A stretch of DNA of 64,000 nucleotides from Mesostigma viride (Eukaryota > Streptophyta > Mesostigmatophyceae > Mesostigmatales > Mesostigmataceae). The position numbers and the translations under genes were made by a program. Location: contig RPFO01000406.1 of assembly GCA_009746045.1 (NCBI GenBank), forward strand, positions 3,283,701 through 3,347,700, read 5' to 3'. Below the pieces are notes generated by a model. That model saw only the letters and a program-made list of their open reading frames with translations, had not been told where the DNA came from and did no database searches. Position 1 is the first letter of the stretch. Each line of letters opens with the position of its first letter. Below, piece after piece: positions 37,201 through 47,944 of this stretch.

Positions 37201-38908
37201 ACATCCCAAACTGACATCAGCCCCAAAACATGCTTCCAGGTGCAACGCAATGGTGCATGGGCCAACATGCACCCGTGAAGCACCGACAAGACAAGGCAGT
37301 CCCGTAAATTAATTACATATGAATGCGTTGTGTGTAGTGGCTCACCTATCATAGCAATGCTGTGGATGGAAACAGCCGCCTGCACATGCAGGGATTGGTA
37401 TGTTGATCAAAGAACGCGGCACCGCACGGTCGCTGCTACAGGCAGGGGCCGTCGCAACCCCTGCGTGCGCGTGCAAGCACCAGCCCAAAGAAGCGCTGAT
37501 GCTGCCTCTCCCCACCACATGAGCTTTGATGCCGCCTCTCATCATCACATAAGCTCTGATGCTGCCTCTCCCCACCACATCAGCTTTGATGCCCCCTCCC
37601 CCCACAACATCAGCTTTGATGCCCCCTCTCCCCACAACATAAGCTATGATGCTGCCTCTCCCCACCACATGAACTTTGATGCTGCCTCTCCCCGCCACAT
37701 AAGCTTTGATGCTGCCTCTCCCCACCACATAAGCTTTGATGCTGCCTCTCCTCACCACCTAAAAGCGCATATTTGCACTCACACACGAGCAGCAGGCATG
37801 CTTGCAATGGTACCTGTTTGATCACGAGCAGCAGGCGGCGCAGGCATGCTTGCAACTGTACCTGTTCGCTCACGAGCAGCAGGCGGCTGAATGTCTGCGA
37901 TGCCTTGAGGAAGGCACGACGCGCCGCCATTTCCGTCGCATGCCATTCCGCAACGGCCACATCCCCAGCATGTGCCGCGCTAGGGCCAGCAGGAAGCACC
38001 GCAGCCCAGGGGGCGTGCGTGGGCACGGGCTCAGCGATGGGCTCAGCGATGGCCATGTGGACGCCAGGTAAGGAGGCGGGCGGGGGCAGGGGGGGCATGG
38101 GCACGGCAGGTGTAGCGATGGCCATGGGCACGGCAGGTGTAGCGATGGCCATGGGCACGGCAGTGCGTGCGCACGTTGTTGTGCTCCCTAATGCCGCCGA
38201 GTCCACGGGTGGTGCGGTCGGGTCCTCCACAGGTGGCGCAATTGAGATTTGCACGTCCCCAGCGGCTGTCGGAGCGTCATTGTCCGACACCTCTATCCAG
38301 TCAGCAGCAGGCTCTGCCGAGTCGACATGTGGCGCGTTGTTGCCAACACAAAGCGGCTCTGGGTGTGGTGGCGGTCCATTATTGGCATGGGCGGGCGCTC
38401 CATCCCCCAACGAGGCATGATCTCCATCCGTAGTCATCAGTACGGCGGTCCCTGGAGAGTTCGAGCTGGGCCCAGCAGAGGAAGTTTCGGTCTCGTCCTG
38501 GGATTGACATACAACCTCCCAACCAGGGACCGCAGGGATGCCACCGTCGTCGTGCTGCGCAGATCTCCCTCGAGCTGCATTTTTCCTGCTTTTCTTGCGG
38601 CGGGAATTTGTAGGGGAGGTTTCGTCATCACCGATTCCCCGTTCAGTTATGGCTGGTGGACCAGCCTGGCGCCTTTTCGAGGCCCCGCGACCTCCATTTG
38701 TTTCCGTGCTTGCCCCCTGGATTGTAACTTTGGTCTCCCGGAAAGGAACTGGGGACACATCGGCTTCCTGCGACGGTAGTGGGGCAGCTTCTGCGCCATT
38801 CGGCACCGCTGGAGGTTTAGAAGCAGCGCCATCTCCAACATCACCCCGGTGGTCTGTCCCGTTCAACTCCGTTCCGGAGAACGTTTCTACTGTTTGCACG
38901 GCAGGCAT
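23174..38908 (-). CDS. SUVH-type histone H3K9 methyltransferase (SRA + pre-SET + SET + post-SET)
   Basis: Eighteen exons join in phase to 965 codons plus stop: 38908-37874, 36509-36333, 35860-35806, 34820-34723, 34155-34050, 33353-33295, 32848-32750, 31432-31334, 30450-30149, 29380-29295, 28305-28143, 27626-27521, 26468-26407, 26018-25925, 25708-25566, 24657-24633, 24015-23938, 23284-23174. Residues 1-345 are disordered; ~346-404 include a (GK)n run and RPDLRTLEQ. The SRA domain (~415-575) has GHVPGIPVGESF, SGGYHDKDDG, YTGQGG, MGNLALK, PVRVIRG and FTYDGLY. A basic/acidic linker follows, then pre-SET (~690-795) with nine Cys (GCGC, CPC, YECGAQCKCPPTC), SET with KGWGVR, FICNYAGEIL, GNIGRFLNHGCEPNCIIQ and ELVWDYKY, and post-SET CLCKAPTCRGRLY. 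The family binds methylated DNA through SRA and methylates H3K9. The NHS motif reads NHG here. The exon 1 donor could instead be 12 nt downstream, also in phase. Confidence 0.92.
24389..24560. repeat. 22-bp tandem repeat in SUVH intron 16
   Basis: Degenerate copies of acaacagtgttattttgctg run through the intron between exons 16 and 17, lower in GC than the surrounding DNA. Confidence 0.7.
25133..25535. repeat. C-rich tract with telomere-like CCCCTAA units (SUVH intron 15)
   Basis: About 400 bp almost purely of C and A on + in units like CCCCAA, CCCCCA, CCCCTAA and CCCCTGA, including an uninterrupted run of more than 50 C at ~25208-25260. The ends hold clear CCCCTAAC units. Reading frames through it are meaningless. 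The long C run may be a sequencing or assembly artefact. Confidence 0.8.
28329..28626. mobile_element. mariner-like MITE in SUVH intron 10
   Basis: Inverted ends CACCCCCCCACACACGTTTA (left, from 28331) and, reversed, CACCCCCAGCCCCACGTTTA (right, from 28624), both continuing AGATT, flanked by TA on both sides. Inside, the segment tgcgatcttaaacctaaaat occurs twice, at ~28377 and ~28540. TA target, about 30-bp inverted ends and 294-bp size fit a Tc1/mariner-type MITE. No coding capacity. Confidence 0.6.
29772..29963. repeat. 48-bp x 4 minisatellite (SUVH intron 9)
   Basis: Units begin cttgcctgcacgagcaccgc at 29772, 29820, 29868 and 29916, nearly identical. Open frames across it on both strands result from the period being a multiple of three. 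Confidence 0.9.
31783..32135. repeat. (CCCAGCTG)n microsatellite in SUVH intron 7
   Basis: More than 30 near-perfect copies of an 8-bp unit containing the palindrome CAGCTG, with variants CCCCATTGCCAGCTG at the left and CCCAGATG at the right end. Confidence 0.92.
32340..32746. repeat. G/C-rich tandem and ~16-bp repeats next to SUVH exon 7
   Basis: A ~112-bp unit containing ggtacaggttgag and ggggcgggttgagacccc occurs twice (~32393 and ~32505). Then five copies of a gtgctggcgtccc-type unit (32664-32746) run right up to the 5' splice site of exon 7 at 32749. Confidence 0.7.
33928..34065 (-). repeat. 38-bp tandem repeat copying the SUVH exon 5 splice donor
   Basis: The segment covering the last bases of exon 5 and its donor (GGGCAGA/GTAGGTGG on minus) recurs every 38 bp, with equivalent exon ends at 34050, 34012, 33974 and 33936. 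Only the first keeps the frame: the two next shift it and the last adds 114 nt containing a stop. Confidence 0.85.
35203..35602. repeat. 50-bp x 8 minisatellite (SUVH intron 3)
   Basis: Eight almost identical units containing ccgcaacaccccatcaagtg and cggttcgtgtcaccatctag. One unit differs by T to C (aagcgcgg). Confidence 0.92.
36393..36453 (-). repeat. Coding hexanucleotide repeat (GK)n in SUVH exon 2
   Basis: About nine copies of AAGGGC on minus encode alternating Lys-Gly in the N-terminal part of the methyltransferase. It is in frame and flanked by conserved coding sequence, so probably translated, and likely variable in length between strains. Confidence 0.8.
37498..37766. repeat. 30-bp x 9 minisatellite (SUVH intron 1)
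   Basis: Units of the form gatgctgcctctccccacca plus ten more bases repeat about nine times with scattered changes (gcc/gct, ccccctcc, catcatc). Confidence 0.88.
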
Positions 38909-39186
38909 ATGCGGATGTATGCTTCTCGCAGCTTCGCGATTGGCATAGATGGCATCAACTAAATTAACCCCGCCTGCTTATAATTCGAGGGAGTCAAGCC
39001 CTATACCGTTGCCATGCGTCATCTCACCGTCGTCCCGTGAATATGATGTCTCCGATCTCGACAACGGCTGTCTACCCTACGATTTAACGATCATATCGAT
39101 TGGGCAGCATCGTATTTATTCTTCGCATGTCGAGATGAAGCCTATCAATTCGTTATATAATCATAAGTTCCACCGGTTATAGCGGC
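38909..39186. other. 5' flank of the SUVH gene
   Basis: About 280 bp upstream of the methyltransferase start, of lower GC. A 77-codon frame on + (38949-39182) is open but resembles nothing and I do not call it a gene. The promoter should be here; no TATA box is assigned. Confidence 0.4.
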
Positions 39187-40402
39187 TACATAGCCAGCTT
39201 CCTCTCCTGGCCTTCTGCCCGGACCTGCCCTGCATTGGGAATTCCCAGTTGCAGTTGTCTGATTGCAAAAGCCCAGTCGCCCACAGTTTTTGGCGCCATC
39301 AGCCTCGTAGTCACACGTTGAAGGCTCTGCTTGGTATCACATAACTGAACAGTGCAGCTGCAGGCAGCTGCAACCTGCCAAGAGCATTGGTCGACCACGG
39401 CATTTCACAGTATGTACGGCAGCCACAATAATGGAACAGTTCAGGATTTGGCGCGAGTACGGCTGCCACAATATTGATATTGCAGTATTTGGCGCGAAAT
39501 GGTTCGGTCAAAAGGCTCAAGTGTGTGGTTAGTGTGGCAAGGTCCGTGGACACTGGATAGGTACATGAGTACAACAGCACGGATAGTACTTTCCATTGCG
39601 CAGCGGGCTCCTATCAAGGAGACCAGTCAGACCACCCTGTAGTCGCAAGCTTCCATTTTACCGATGCACCATTTACATTGTATGTCAAGACTCTAGTTTT
39701 CCCCTTCGTTAGTTTGGGGCTAAAGCTTGCGATTCCGGCTACATTCGCGAAGCTCATGTCCCGTCGCCAAGGATCTGAAACCGTAATTTATCATTTTAAA
39801 TGATTAATGTATATTCAGTGCGATAATCTAGTTTCATGGATACACCAGTACATACTCATGAGTCATGAATTGAGTTTTGCTGCCTGCAGGAGCTCGAGGC
39901 CCGTAGGGTGGAATTGACGGTCAGCAAGAATACGGACTGAGGCGCTTGGGCTGGACAGCCCATCGGCCGGGGCCCGCTCCTTGGCAAGAGACCGATCCCC
40001 TCTCCCTTCCACGGAACGCTCAGCGCTCGTCTGCTGGGCAGCATGTTACCTAGCTGCGAGCACGACATTGACCGATACTCGGATCGGCATCGACCGCCTG
40101 GCAAACCCTCCATAGTCGAGAAATTCAGGAGAACAGAATTTGTTGAATTTGTTGTTAACGAAATATAACAGGCATAGTTGTCTCATGGCTTCATAACGCA
40201 CTAGTTAACGGAAAACTTGTTGACGGCGCTCCCTAAGAGATTTGAAACGTTTTTACCATCGCGTATCTTTCGGATCTCAGCTACAGGGCATGGGCATACT
40301 TGGCTGCCACACTTAATTCTGCTGATGAGCATCCCGTTGATCAACGCCACCGTGCAATCCCATCGCGTATCCATCTCTAGCTCCAACATCTGTCCCTGAC
40401 TT
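39187..40402 (-). other. Coding-like fragments without an identified gene
   Basis: On minus, three stretches look protein-like. 40389-40255 starts MLELEMDTRWDCTVALINGM and ends IRKIRDG before a possible donor GTAAAA. About 40030-39867 follows a possible acceptor (GCTGCCCAG) and reads SVRILADRQFHPTGLELLQA to a stop. About 39335-39187 reads MAPKTVGDWAFAIRQLQLG and ends QERKLAM-stop. I cannot join them in phase or recognise a family, so they may be exons of one or two small genes, or chance. Confidence 0.25.
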
Positions 40403-40560
40403 GAGCCGGCAGTCTACCTAGCATGTGCTCAGGTATAGAATGTGTTGTCTCATTGATAGAATGGTGCAGGTAGCAGTAGATGCATCTACTATCAAGGAGA
40501 CTTCTACTATCAATGAGACAACCAGCGCAGGTCAGAAATATGGCGAAGCCGAGTTGTAGA

Positions 40561-40800
40561 TTAATTAACTAATGAATGAATGAATGAATGAATCAATTAA
40601 TTAATTAGACTCGTGCTCCCGTTGGGGAGTCACGGAGCATTAACCCCGATGAATGGATGGGTGGGGACACACAGCCCTACCGGTCTAATCTATCTACAAC
40701 ATCAAGCCAACGCTAATATTCTAAGCTCTCTACGTACCCTAGGAGTCCTGTCTAGCGTGCTTCCCGCGTGTTTGCAAACGCGGGCGCTTCCCCACGTAGT
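40561..40800 (-). mobile_element. LINE 3' end with TTAA/TGAA tail
   Basis: A tail of mixed AATG and TTAA units (40561-40608) precedes hairpin CTCCCGTTGGGGAG (40616-40629) and about 100 bp matching the reverse strand of 420-520. Orientation is minus; the body is cut off on the right. Confidence 0.65.
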
Positions 40801-40875
40801 GTAATTGCCTCAGTTATGCCCACACACGGAGCATGCCTGCATCGATAAATAGGAATAATAAACATATTGACTACC

Positions 40876-41146
40876 GGCACTAGACACTCCCGGCCAGTTA
40901 GGCTCGAAACACACGCCCTGATCAAGCATGCTGTTTCCGGCCCCACCGTCTAGGTCATCTAGTCGCTCCACACGTAAGCCAGCCATAATTTCAATGCACA
41001 AGGATACACATTTCCATCACCATTCATCTTCATCATCCTGAACGACTCGAAAACGCGGAAAAGATAACGGCAGGCTCGAGCTACCATGGTCCGGATTCTC
41101 CCGATTTCTGGCCTGCGCTGGTTGTCTCTTTGATATTGTACTTTGC
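40876..41146 (-). mobile_element. tRNA-derived SINE candidate, copy 2
   Basis: About 270 bp, roughly 90% or more like 14712-14972 by eye, in reverse orientation. The A-box-like tggtagctcgag is conserved; the B-box-like segment reads gttttcgagtc. Confidence 0.55.
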
Positions 41147-41555
41147 ATAAACTCGCCTTCATTGCACAAAGTAGATCCTGCAACAATCGACCAAATTTAA
41201 CTAGGTCGAAAATTCACGAAACAGCGGTTAGACATCATGATTGGTATTCCAATTTGCCATCCCAAAACCTGTGTGTGGTAGTCTGCAATGTGTGCGACTT
41301 TGAGAAGACAATGTGAGACCGGCATGGATCGAATTGAAGAAGCACACGTGGATTTGAAATAACATGCCGTCTGGATAGACTATACCACCATTCAGGCAAG
41401 TCCACTAACAGCAGCTGGCTTTTTGCAAACACCAGTGTGCTGGTTGAAAGCAGACGCACTAGTTCTCAGTCCCTTCTAAGTAACAGGGGCAATGCCAAAA
41501 ATGTGCAGCTAACTTGTAAGGTTGTGAAAGGCCTCAAGCAACACACAAGGCTGAC
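41147..41555. other. 3' flank of VPS60, nothing recognised
   Basis: No supportable gene or repeat. It should contain the 3' UTR of the minus-strand VPS60 gene; I found no TGTAA on minus in this stretch. Confidence 0.4.
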
Positions 41556-44500
41556 TCATGACGGTAGCCGTGGAAGGCCGAATTCATCCACCTGCATAGC
41601 TCCCAAGTGGCACATGCACAGCACACATACATGGCCAGAGATTCCCATTAGAAGCATGCCATTGTGCCCCATGCCTTTGTCACAGGCCACGCTCGCCGGC
41701 TGTGGTGGCGGAGGACATCTATAGCCTTGCTGTGAGACAAAAGAGTCCTCAATGCCCACCATCATCAGCAGCAGGTAGGTGCACGGCAAGCACCTGCGCC
41801 CCAGAGAAAATGGTCAATCAATGGCATAGGACGCACAGACAAGCTTGCTGACTGGTAACCATGCCATGATGATGCAGCACGACCAGCTGGGCGATATACA
41901 AGCATACACTTCGCAAATTGTACACACTAACATCGTTGGGTGCCGGATGCATGCATGTGGGAGATACAACGGTACCTACTCCCAGCCTCGTCCTAGATAC
42001 CAGTTGGACCGCTATTCTTGCATGCATGAGGTTTCCATCAAGCTACCTGTCAAGCTTTACCTGCCAAGCTATAACTGTCAAGCTAGCTGTGAAGCTAACT
42101 GTGAAGCTAACTATCAAGCTACCTATCAAGCTGATTAAAGACACGCAACGTACAAAGCCTATTGCCAGAATCCAAAGCAGCCGACGACAGGCAGGGTGGG
42201 AAGAAAGGCATGGCTAGGATATCAATGAGACAACCAGAACATCAAAAGGACAACCAGCGCGGGCCAGAAATCTCGAACCACGGTAGCTCGAGCCTGCTGT
42301 TATCGTATCCGCCTTTGTCGAGTCGTTCAGGATAGTGGAAATGAATGGAGGTGGATATGTGCAGCCGCGGACATGAAAAATTATGGCTGGCGAACGTTCA
42401 TCGAGACCTAGACGGTTGAGCTAACAGCAATCTCGCGTGATCAGGGCAACTGTTCCTAGAATATAGCAGAGGCATAGAGGATTAAGGCAGAGACATAATT
42501 ATGCAGGCAGACGCTTAGCAACCGATAGGAAGAATAAGAAAAGAGGTTTCCACTTGGCTCAGTGGGCTGTACCAAGAGTGAAGAGATATTGTTGCAAACT
42601 TCACCTGGTATCAACGAATGCTGCGTGCCCAGAGGCTTGCAAAGCTCAGTACCATGAAAAGGGGCAGATCTTGTCATGCCAAGCACAAGCTCCATGCTGA
42701 TGCTGGCACTCACCTGCACTGCGGATGCTGGCTGAGGCTGGTTGGGCACCGTCGGGAACTCCAAGTCGCCCGATGCTGGCACTGCGTCCGGGGCGGCCAG
42801 GTAGGAGGGCCCCTCCCCGGTCCCGATGGCATCCATGCCCATCCCCGCTTCCAGCGCGTCCAACTCTGCAAACCACAAGAAGAAAAAAACAAGCATCAGG
42901 AAGATAAGAAAATGCATGTCCAGCATCCCGCTTGGCATGAGACACGTGATAGGGGCCAGGGGGCAAGCAAATAACCCACAAGCGGGGGGGGTACCTCAGG
43001 CAGTTAAGGAAAGTAAAAGAAAATACACCGCAGACTAGCCATGACAGGACATGATAAGATAACGGCTACGCTGGTATCTATGTGGTTCCCCAAATCCCAA
43101 TATACCTTACCCTGGACAGGCACCCTCTGGCACGACATCGGCATGACCTGCCCATGTTATATGGACACCAAAGAGCAGATATTTGACAAAAACTGTGGAG
43201 GCGGTGGGGCTTGCCAGCCTGGTTGTGTGAAAGCAGGCTTAACTTGGTGGATCTTGCCCTTGCAAGCAACTCGTTGCTACTTGAACACGTGAAGTAAGAT
43301 AAAGCATTGAAACATAATCGATCTGGTTTAAGTGGAATTTTGCCGAAAGCAACACCCCAACCACAAACCTACCCCCCATCAGCTCGTCCTCGTCGATGTC
43401 GTCAGGCACGCCGTAGCTGCGGCCCATGATGTCTTGGATCTCGTTACCATAATCCACCAGGTCAGCCATCTGGTCTTGCAGCGACTGCACCGCGTGCGTT
43501 ATGCAAGAAGTAAACAGGCATGACAGGGATGGTGGTTGTCCACAATGTGGCAGGGGTCAGCAAGCATCGTAGGTTCCCACCCACGCGCCATGTGTGCACA
43601 TAAGCCATACAGTGCGTGGTTGCATGGCACGTTCCGTTGACCTCGTTTTTATCATCAAGGAATCTCCCATCCCCAGCAAACTCAGCCACCCCGGCTCCTC
43701 ATGCCACAGAGAGCAGACGCAAGAATGCCACGCATCCATATGCCTGCACGTGCAAGCAAACACGGCACAATATCCTGGACTGGGTGGACGCGACATGCGG
43801 GACCATGGATGGAGGCGACATGCGGGACCCAGTAGACACACGAGCAACGGTGCTGGCATCCACAAACCATCCACATCCCATGCGTTCATGCACGCCCCAT
43901 GTGCGAGCAAGGACACGAGCAACCGTGCTGGCATCCACAAACCATCCACCTCCCATGCGTTCATGCACACCCCATGTGCGAGCAAGGACACGAGCAACCG
44001 TGCTGGCATCCACAAACCATCCACCTCCCATGCGTTCATGCACACCCCATGTGCGAGCAAGGACACGAGCAACCGTGCAGGCATCCAAAAACCATCCACC
44101 TCCCATGCGTTCATGCACACCCCATGTGTGAGCAAGGACACGAGCAACCGTGCTGGCATCCACAAACCTTCCACCTCCCATGCGTTCATGCACACCCCAT
44201 GTGGGAGCAAGGACACGAGCAACCGTGCTGGCATCCACAAACCATCCACCTCCCATGCGTTCATGCACACCCTATGTGTGAGCAAGGACACGAGCAACCG
44301 TGCTGGCATCCACAAACCATCCACCTCCCATGCGTTCATGCACACCCCATGTGCGAGCAAGGACACGAGCAACCGTGCTGGCATCCACAAACCATCCACC
44401 TCCCATGCGTTCATGCACACCCCATGTGTGAGCAAGGACACGAGCAACCGTGCTGGCATCCAAAAACCATCCACCTCCCATGCGTTCATGCACACCCCAT

Positions 44501-47500
44501 GTGGGAGCAAGGACACAAGCAACCGTGCTGGCATCCACAAACCATCCACCTCCCATGCGTTCATGCACACCCTATGTGTGAGCAAGGACACGAGCAACCG
44601 TGCTGGCATCCACAAACCATCCACCTCCCATGCGTTCATGCACACCCCATGTGTGAGCAAGGACACGAGCAACCGTGCTGGCATCCACAAACCATCCACC
44701 TCCCATGCGTTCATGCACACCCCATGTGGGAGCAAGGACACAAGCAACCGTGCTGGCATCCACAAACCATCCACCTCCCATGCGTTCATCACACCCCATG
44801 TGTGAGCAAGGACACGAGCAACCGTGCTGGCATCCACAAACCATCCACCTCCCATGCGTTCATGCACACCCCATGTGTGAGCAAGGACACGAGCAACCGT
44901 GCTGGCATCCACAAACCATCCACCTCCCATGCGTTCATGCACACCCCATGTGTGAGCAAGGACACGAGCAACCGTGCTGGCATCCACAAACCATCCACCT
45001 CCCATGCGTTCATGCACACCCCATGTGTGAGCAAGGACACGAGCAACCGTGCTGGCATCCACAAACCATCCACCTCCCATGCGTTCATGCACACCCCATG
45101 TGTGAGCAAGGACACGAGCAACCGTGCTGGCATCCACAAACCTTCCACCTCCCATGCGTTCATGCACACCCCATGTGTGAGCAAGGACACAAGCAACCGT
45201 GCTGGCATCCACAAACCATCCACCTCCCATGCGTTCATGCACACCCCATGTGTGAGCAAGGACACGAGCAACCGTGCTGGCATCCACAAACCATCCACCT
45301 CCCATGCGTTCATGCACACCCCATGTGGGAGCAAGGACACGAGCAACCGTGCTGGCATCCACAAACCATCCACCTCCCATGCGTTCATGCACACCCCATG
45401 TGTGAGCAAGGACACGAGCAACCGTGCTGGCATCCACAAACCATCCACCTCCCATGCGTTCATGCACACCCTATGTGTGAGCACGGACACAAGCAACCGT
45501 GCTGGCATCCACAAACCATCCACCTCCCATGCGTTCATGCACATCCCATGTGTGAGCAAGGACACAAGCAACCGTGCTGGCATCCACAAACCATCCACCT
45601 CCCATGCGTTCATGCACACCCCATGTGTGAGCAAGGACACGAGCAACCGTGCTGGCATCCACAAACCATCCACCTCCCATGCGTTCATGCACACCCCATG
45701 TGTGAGCAAGGACACGAGCAACCGTGCTGGCATCCACAAACCATCCACCTCCCATGCGTTCATGCACAACCCATGTGTGAGCAAGGACACGAGCAACCGT
45801 GCTGGCATCCACAAACCATCCACCTCCCATGCGTTCATGCACACCCCATGTGTGAGCAAGGACACAAGCAACCGTGCTGGCATCCACAAACCATCCACCT
45901 CCCATGCGTTCATGCACACCCCATGTGGGAGCAAGGACACGAGCAACCGTGCTGGCATCCACAAACTAGCACCCACCTCGATCGTGTCAATATTGAGTGC
46001 CTTCTGCGCCTTCTTCATTTCCTTGGCAGCGTCCTTCATCGCATCCACCTGCGCACAAGTGGTTGGGGCACAAGCGCGTGCGGGGAGCACGAGCCGGCGC
46101 GCACAAGAGACCAAAAGGGCCCACATCCCGTCTCCATCAGGATACCAGCCCACGATCCCAGGCTCTGTCATCGTCCAATTGTCCTCTGGCATCGGCAGCT
46201 CACCCAGTGGCATACGAGGTGTCCGTGATGGCGCCAATGCTAGTTCCCAATCTGTGATATTCGTCAGAGCAAGAAATGCCATCATGCTAGCAAGGCCGTG
46301 TGCGACACCAGCAGGCCAAGCCGATGGGTGCAGAGGATGAGCTGAGGGGGCCAGAGGCGATGCTATTCATGGGAGTGGTGTGTGTGTGGGGGGTGCACGT
46401 CCCTTGTTAGGTCCCCCAGATGCCCGGTGGGTGCAAGCAGATCCGATGCCGCACCGCGGAACAACATTGTCACAGCAGCCAGCCAGTGGCGCGCCACCAC
46501 TGCTGATCACCGTGCCACCACCGCTGGTGATCGCGCCACCACCACTGATGCTCGCGCCAGCCAGTGGTCACGCAGATGAATAGTAAGACGCCTTTGCAGC
46601 TGCCGGGAGATGTGAATCCCAGTGCCAACTGCAGCGACAAGTGGTTTTCCGAAGCCCCGCAGGCCTTATGGCTTGCGGCCCACCATCGCACGGCCCACTG
46701 CCCACCGCGCACAACACAACAGGCATGTTGCGGCCATGCCTATACTCCTAAAGTGTGGCCTTGCCCACCTGCTGCGTGGTGTCCTTCATTGTCTCGCGCG
46801 CAAACGCCAGTTGTTCCAGGTTGAACTGCTGGTTGTACAGCTGCTCGCGCTGGCCCTCATACCTGACGGGGGGGAGGGGGGGGGGCGCGGGGAGAGCATG
46901 GCCACACGGTGAGGGGCAGAGGGGGGAAAAAAGAAAAATTAAGGGCGACATGCCAAGGACATCCGAGAAGTGGCGATGGCTACAGAGAACACTGGGCCCA
47001 GAATAATCGAGGTCCAAGAGGGCAGGGTCGGCCCGACGCAGGCACGCATGTCCCAGCCCCTTGCCCACTCACATGGCCACCCATTTCCCGTCCATGCGAC
47101 GCCTTCCCCCTTTCTTTCAACACCCCATCCTCCCAAACCTCTGCATGCAAGCTGTGGCGTATGGAGGCGCAAGGCTGTGCAAATCTAGCCACGCCTAAAA
47201 GCCCGTAACCTTACTTGTTTCACATGCTCCCAACTGCACTGGCCTGCCAACGTAATTGCTTGCAGGATCTATGCCCAGCTGTACGTCGCCCCTGCGCCCG
47301 GGGTGGGAAATGCTGCCGTTGCGCAAAACCTCCACGTGGGTAGGACAGGCGGTTCACTCACAATCTCTTCTGCTTCAGTACTCCCAACGCTCTCCTCTTG
47401 ATTGCCTCCTGCGCAGGCCCGGGGCGTGTCTTTTTTAGTTGGTCCCTGTACTGAGCAAGCTGAGCGTCCAGCTTATTAATTTTCATATCCACCGTATCTC

Positions 47501-47775
47501 CCCTGGCGGCCATCTGCGAAAAAAAAAGCCGTTTGTCACTTAAGTCAAGGGGTATCACAAGTCAAAACGAGCAGTAGACTGTCGTGGATCTCGCAAAGGG
47601 TCGTATATGCAGCAAAACACAAACAACATACGGTCGAAGCCAAACTAGCGGATTGGAAAAACAGACACAATTTATTTCAGTGATTGAACCCGCATGCCGA
47701 GGATACGTTGTTGTTGGCATCTTCGAGCGTAGGCCTCGGAGCCTGGGGTTTCGCCGTACCGAATAATCTCCTCAT
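41556..47775 (-). CDS. VPS60: VPS60/CHMP5, ESCRT-III accessory subunit
   Basis: Seven exons join in phase to 228 aa: 47775-47707, 47513-47362, 46862-46769, 46048-45977, 43484-43373, 42865-42714, 41591-41556. The start MRRLFGTAKPQ is the family N-terminus, followed by RGDTVDMKINKLDAQLAQYR, the diagnostic KKTRPGPAQEAIKRRAL and VLKQKR, then YEGQREQLYNQQFNLEQ. The C-terminal half has GRSYGVPDDIDEDELMGEL, a Pro/Ala linker, and the conserved tail VDEFGLPRLPS, close to animal CHMP5. Length matches the family (about 220-235). The protein is a Snf7-fold ESCRT-III subunit acting on late endosomes; it recruits LIP5/VTA1 to stimulate the VPS4 ATPase in multivesicular body sorting. Every splice junction is GT-AG. 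The start codon lies 1,049 bp from that of the divergent TMF gene. Intron 4 is 2.5 kb, mostly a 75-bp satellite. Confidence 0.95.
42222..42455 (+). mobile_element. tRNA-derived SINE candidate, diverged copy 3 (VPS60 intron 6)
   Basis: It shares atcaatgagacaaccag, gccagaaatc, ggtagctcgagcctgc and gtcgagtcgttcagga with copies 1 and 2, with deletions. Confidence 0.45.
43846..45966. repeat. 75-bp x 29 minisatellite filling VPS60 intron 4
   Basis: Units containing aaccgtgctggcatccacaa recur every 75 bp from 43846 to 45945, a total shift of 28 x 75 minus 1. One unit near 44790 lacks a base. Variants are few (gtgtgagc/gtgcgagc/gtgggagc, aaccatcc/aaccttcc, cacgag/cacaag). Because 75 is a multiple of three, both strands show long open frames (up to 813 and 636 codons), which are not genes. 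Confidence 0.95.
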
Positions 47776-47944
47776 CGTGCCAATTGACCGTGGGTAGACA
47801 AAATTTCGATGGATGTAGCCTACGAGCTACGTTCTAATCAATTCGCAGAAAGTATCGTACACAGTAGATGCCTTCAACCGCGCTGATTAGCTCGAACCTT
47901 ATATTCGAGCCTTGTGTTTCAGCATGAAATAAAAGAGCAACTTA

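Noticed and set aside
38949-39182. 77-codon ORF divergent from SUVH
   Set aside because: Short, no recognisable family, no splice partner, ends 50 bp before other low-evidence fragments; left unannotated as a gene.
43594-46340. Open frames of up to 813 codons on both strands
   Set aside because: They are produced by the 75-bp (25-codon) satellite within VPS60 intron 4; all frames without a stop in the unit stay open. The exons on either side join in phase across it.
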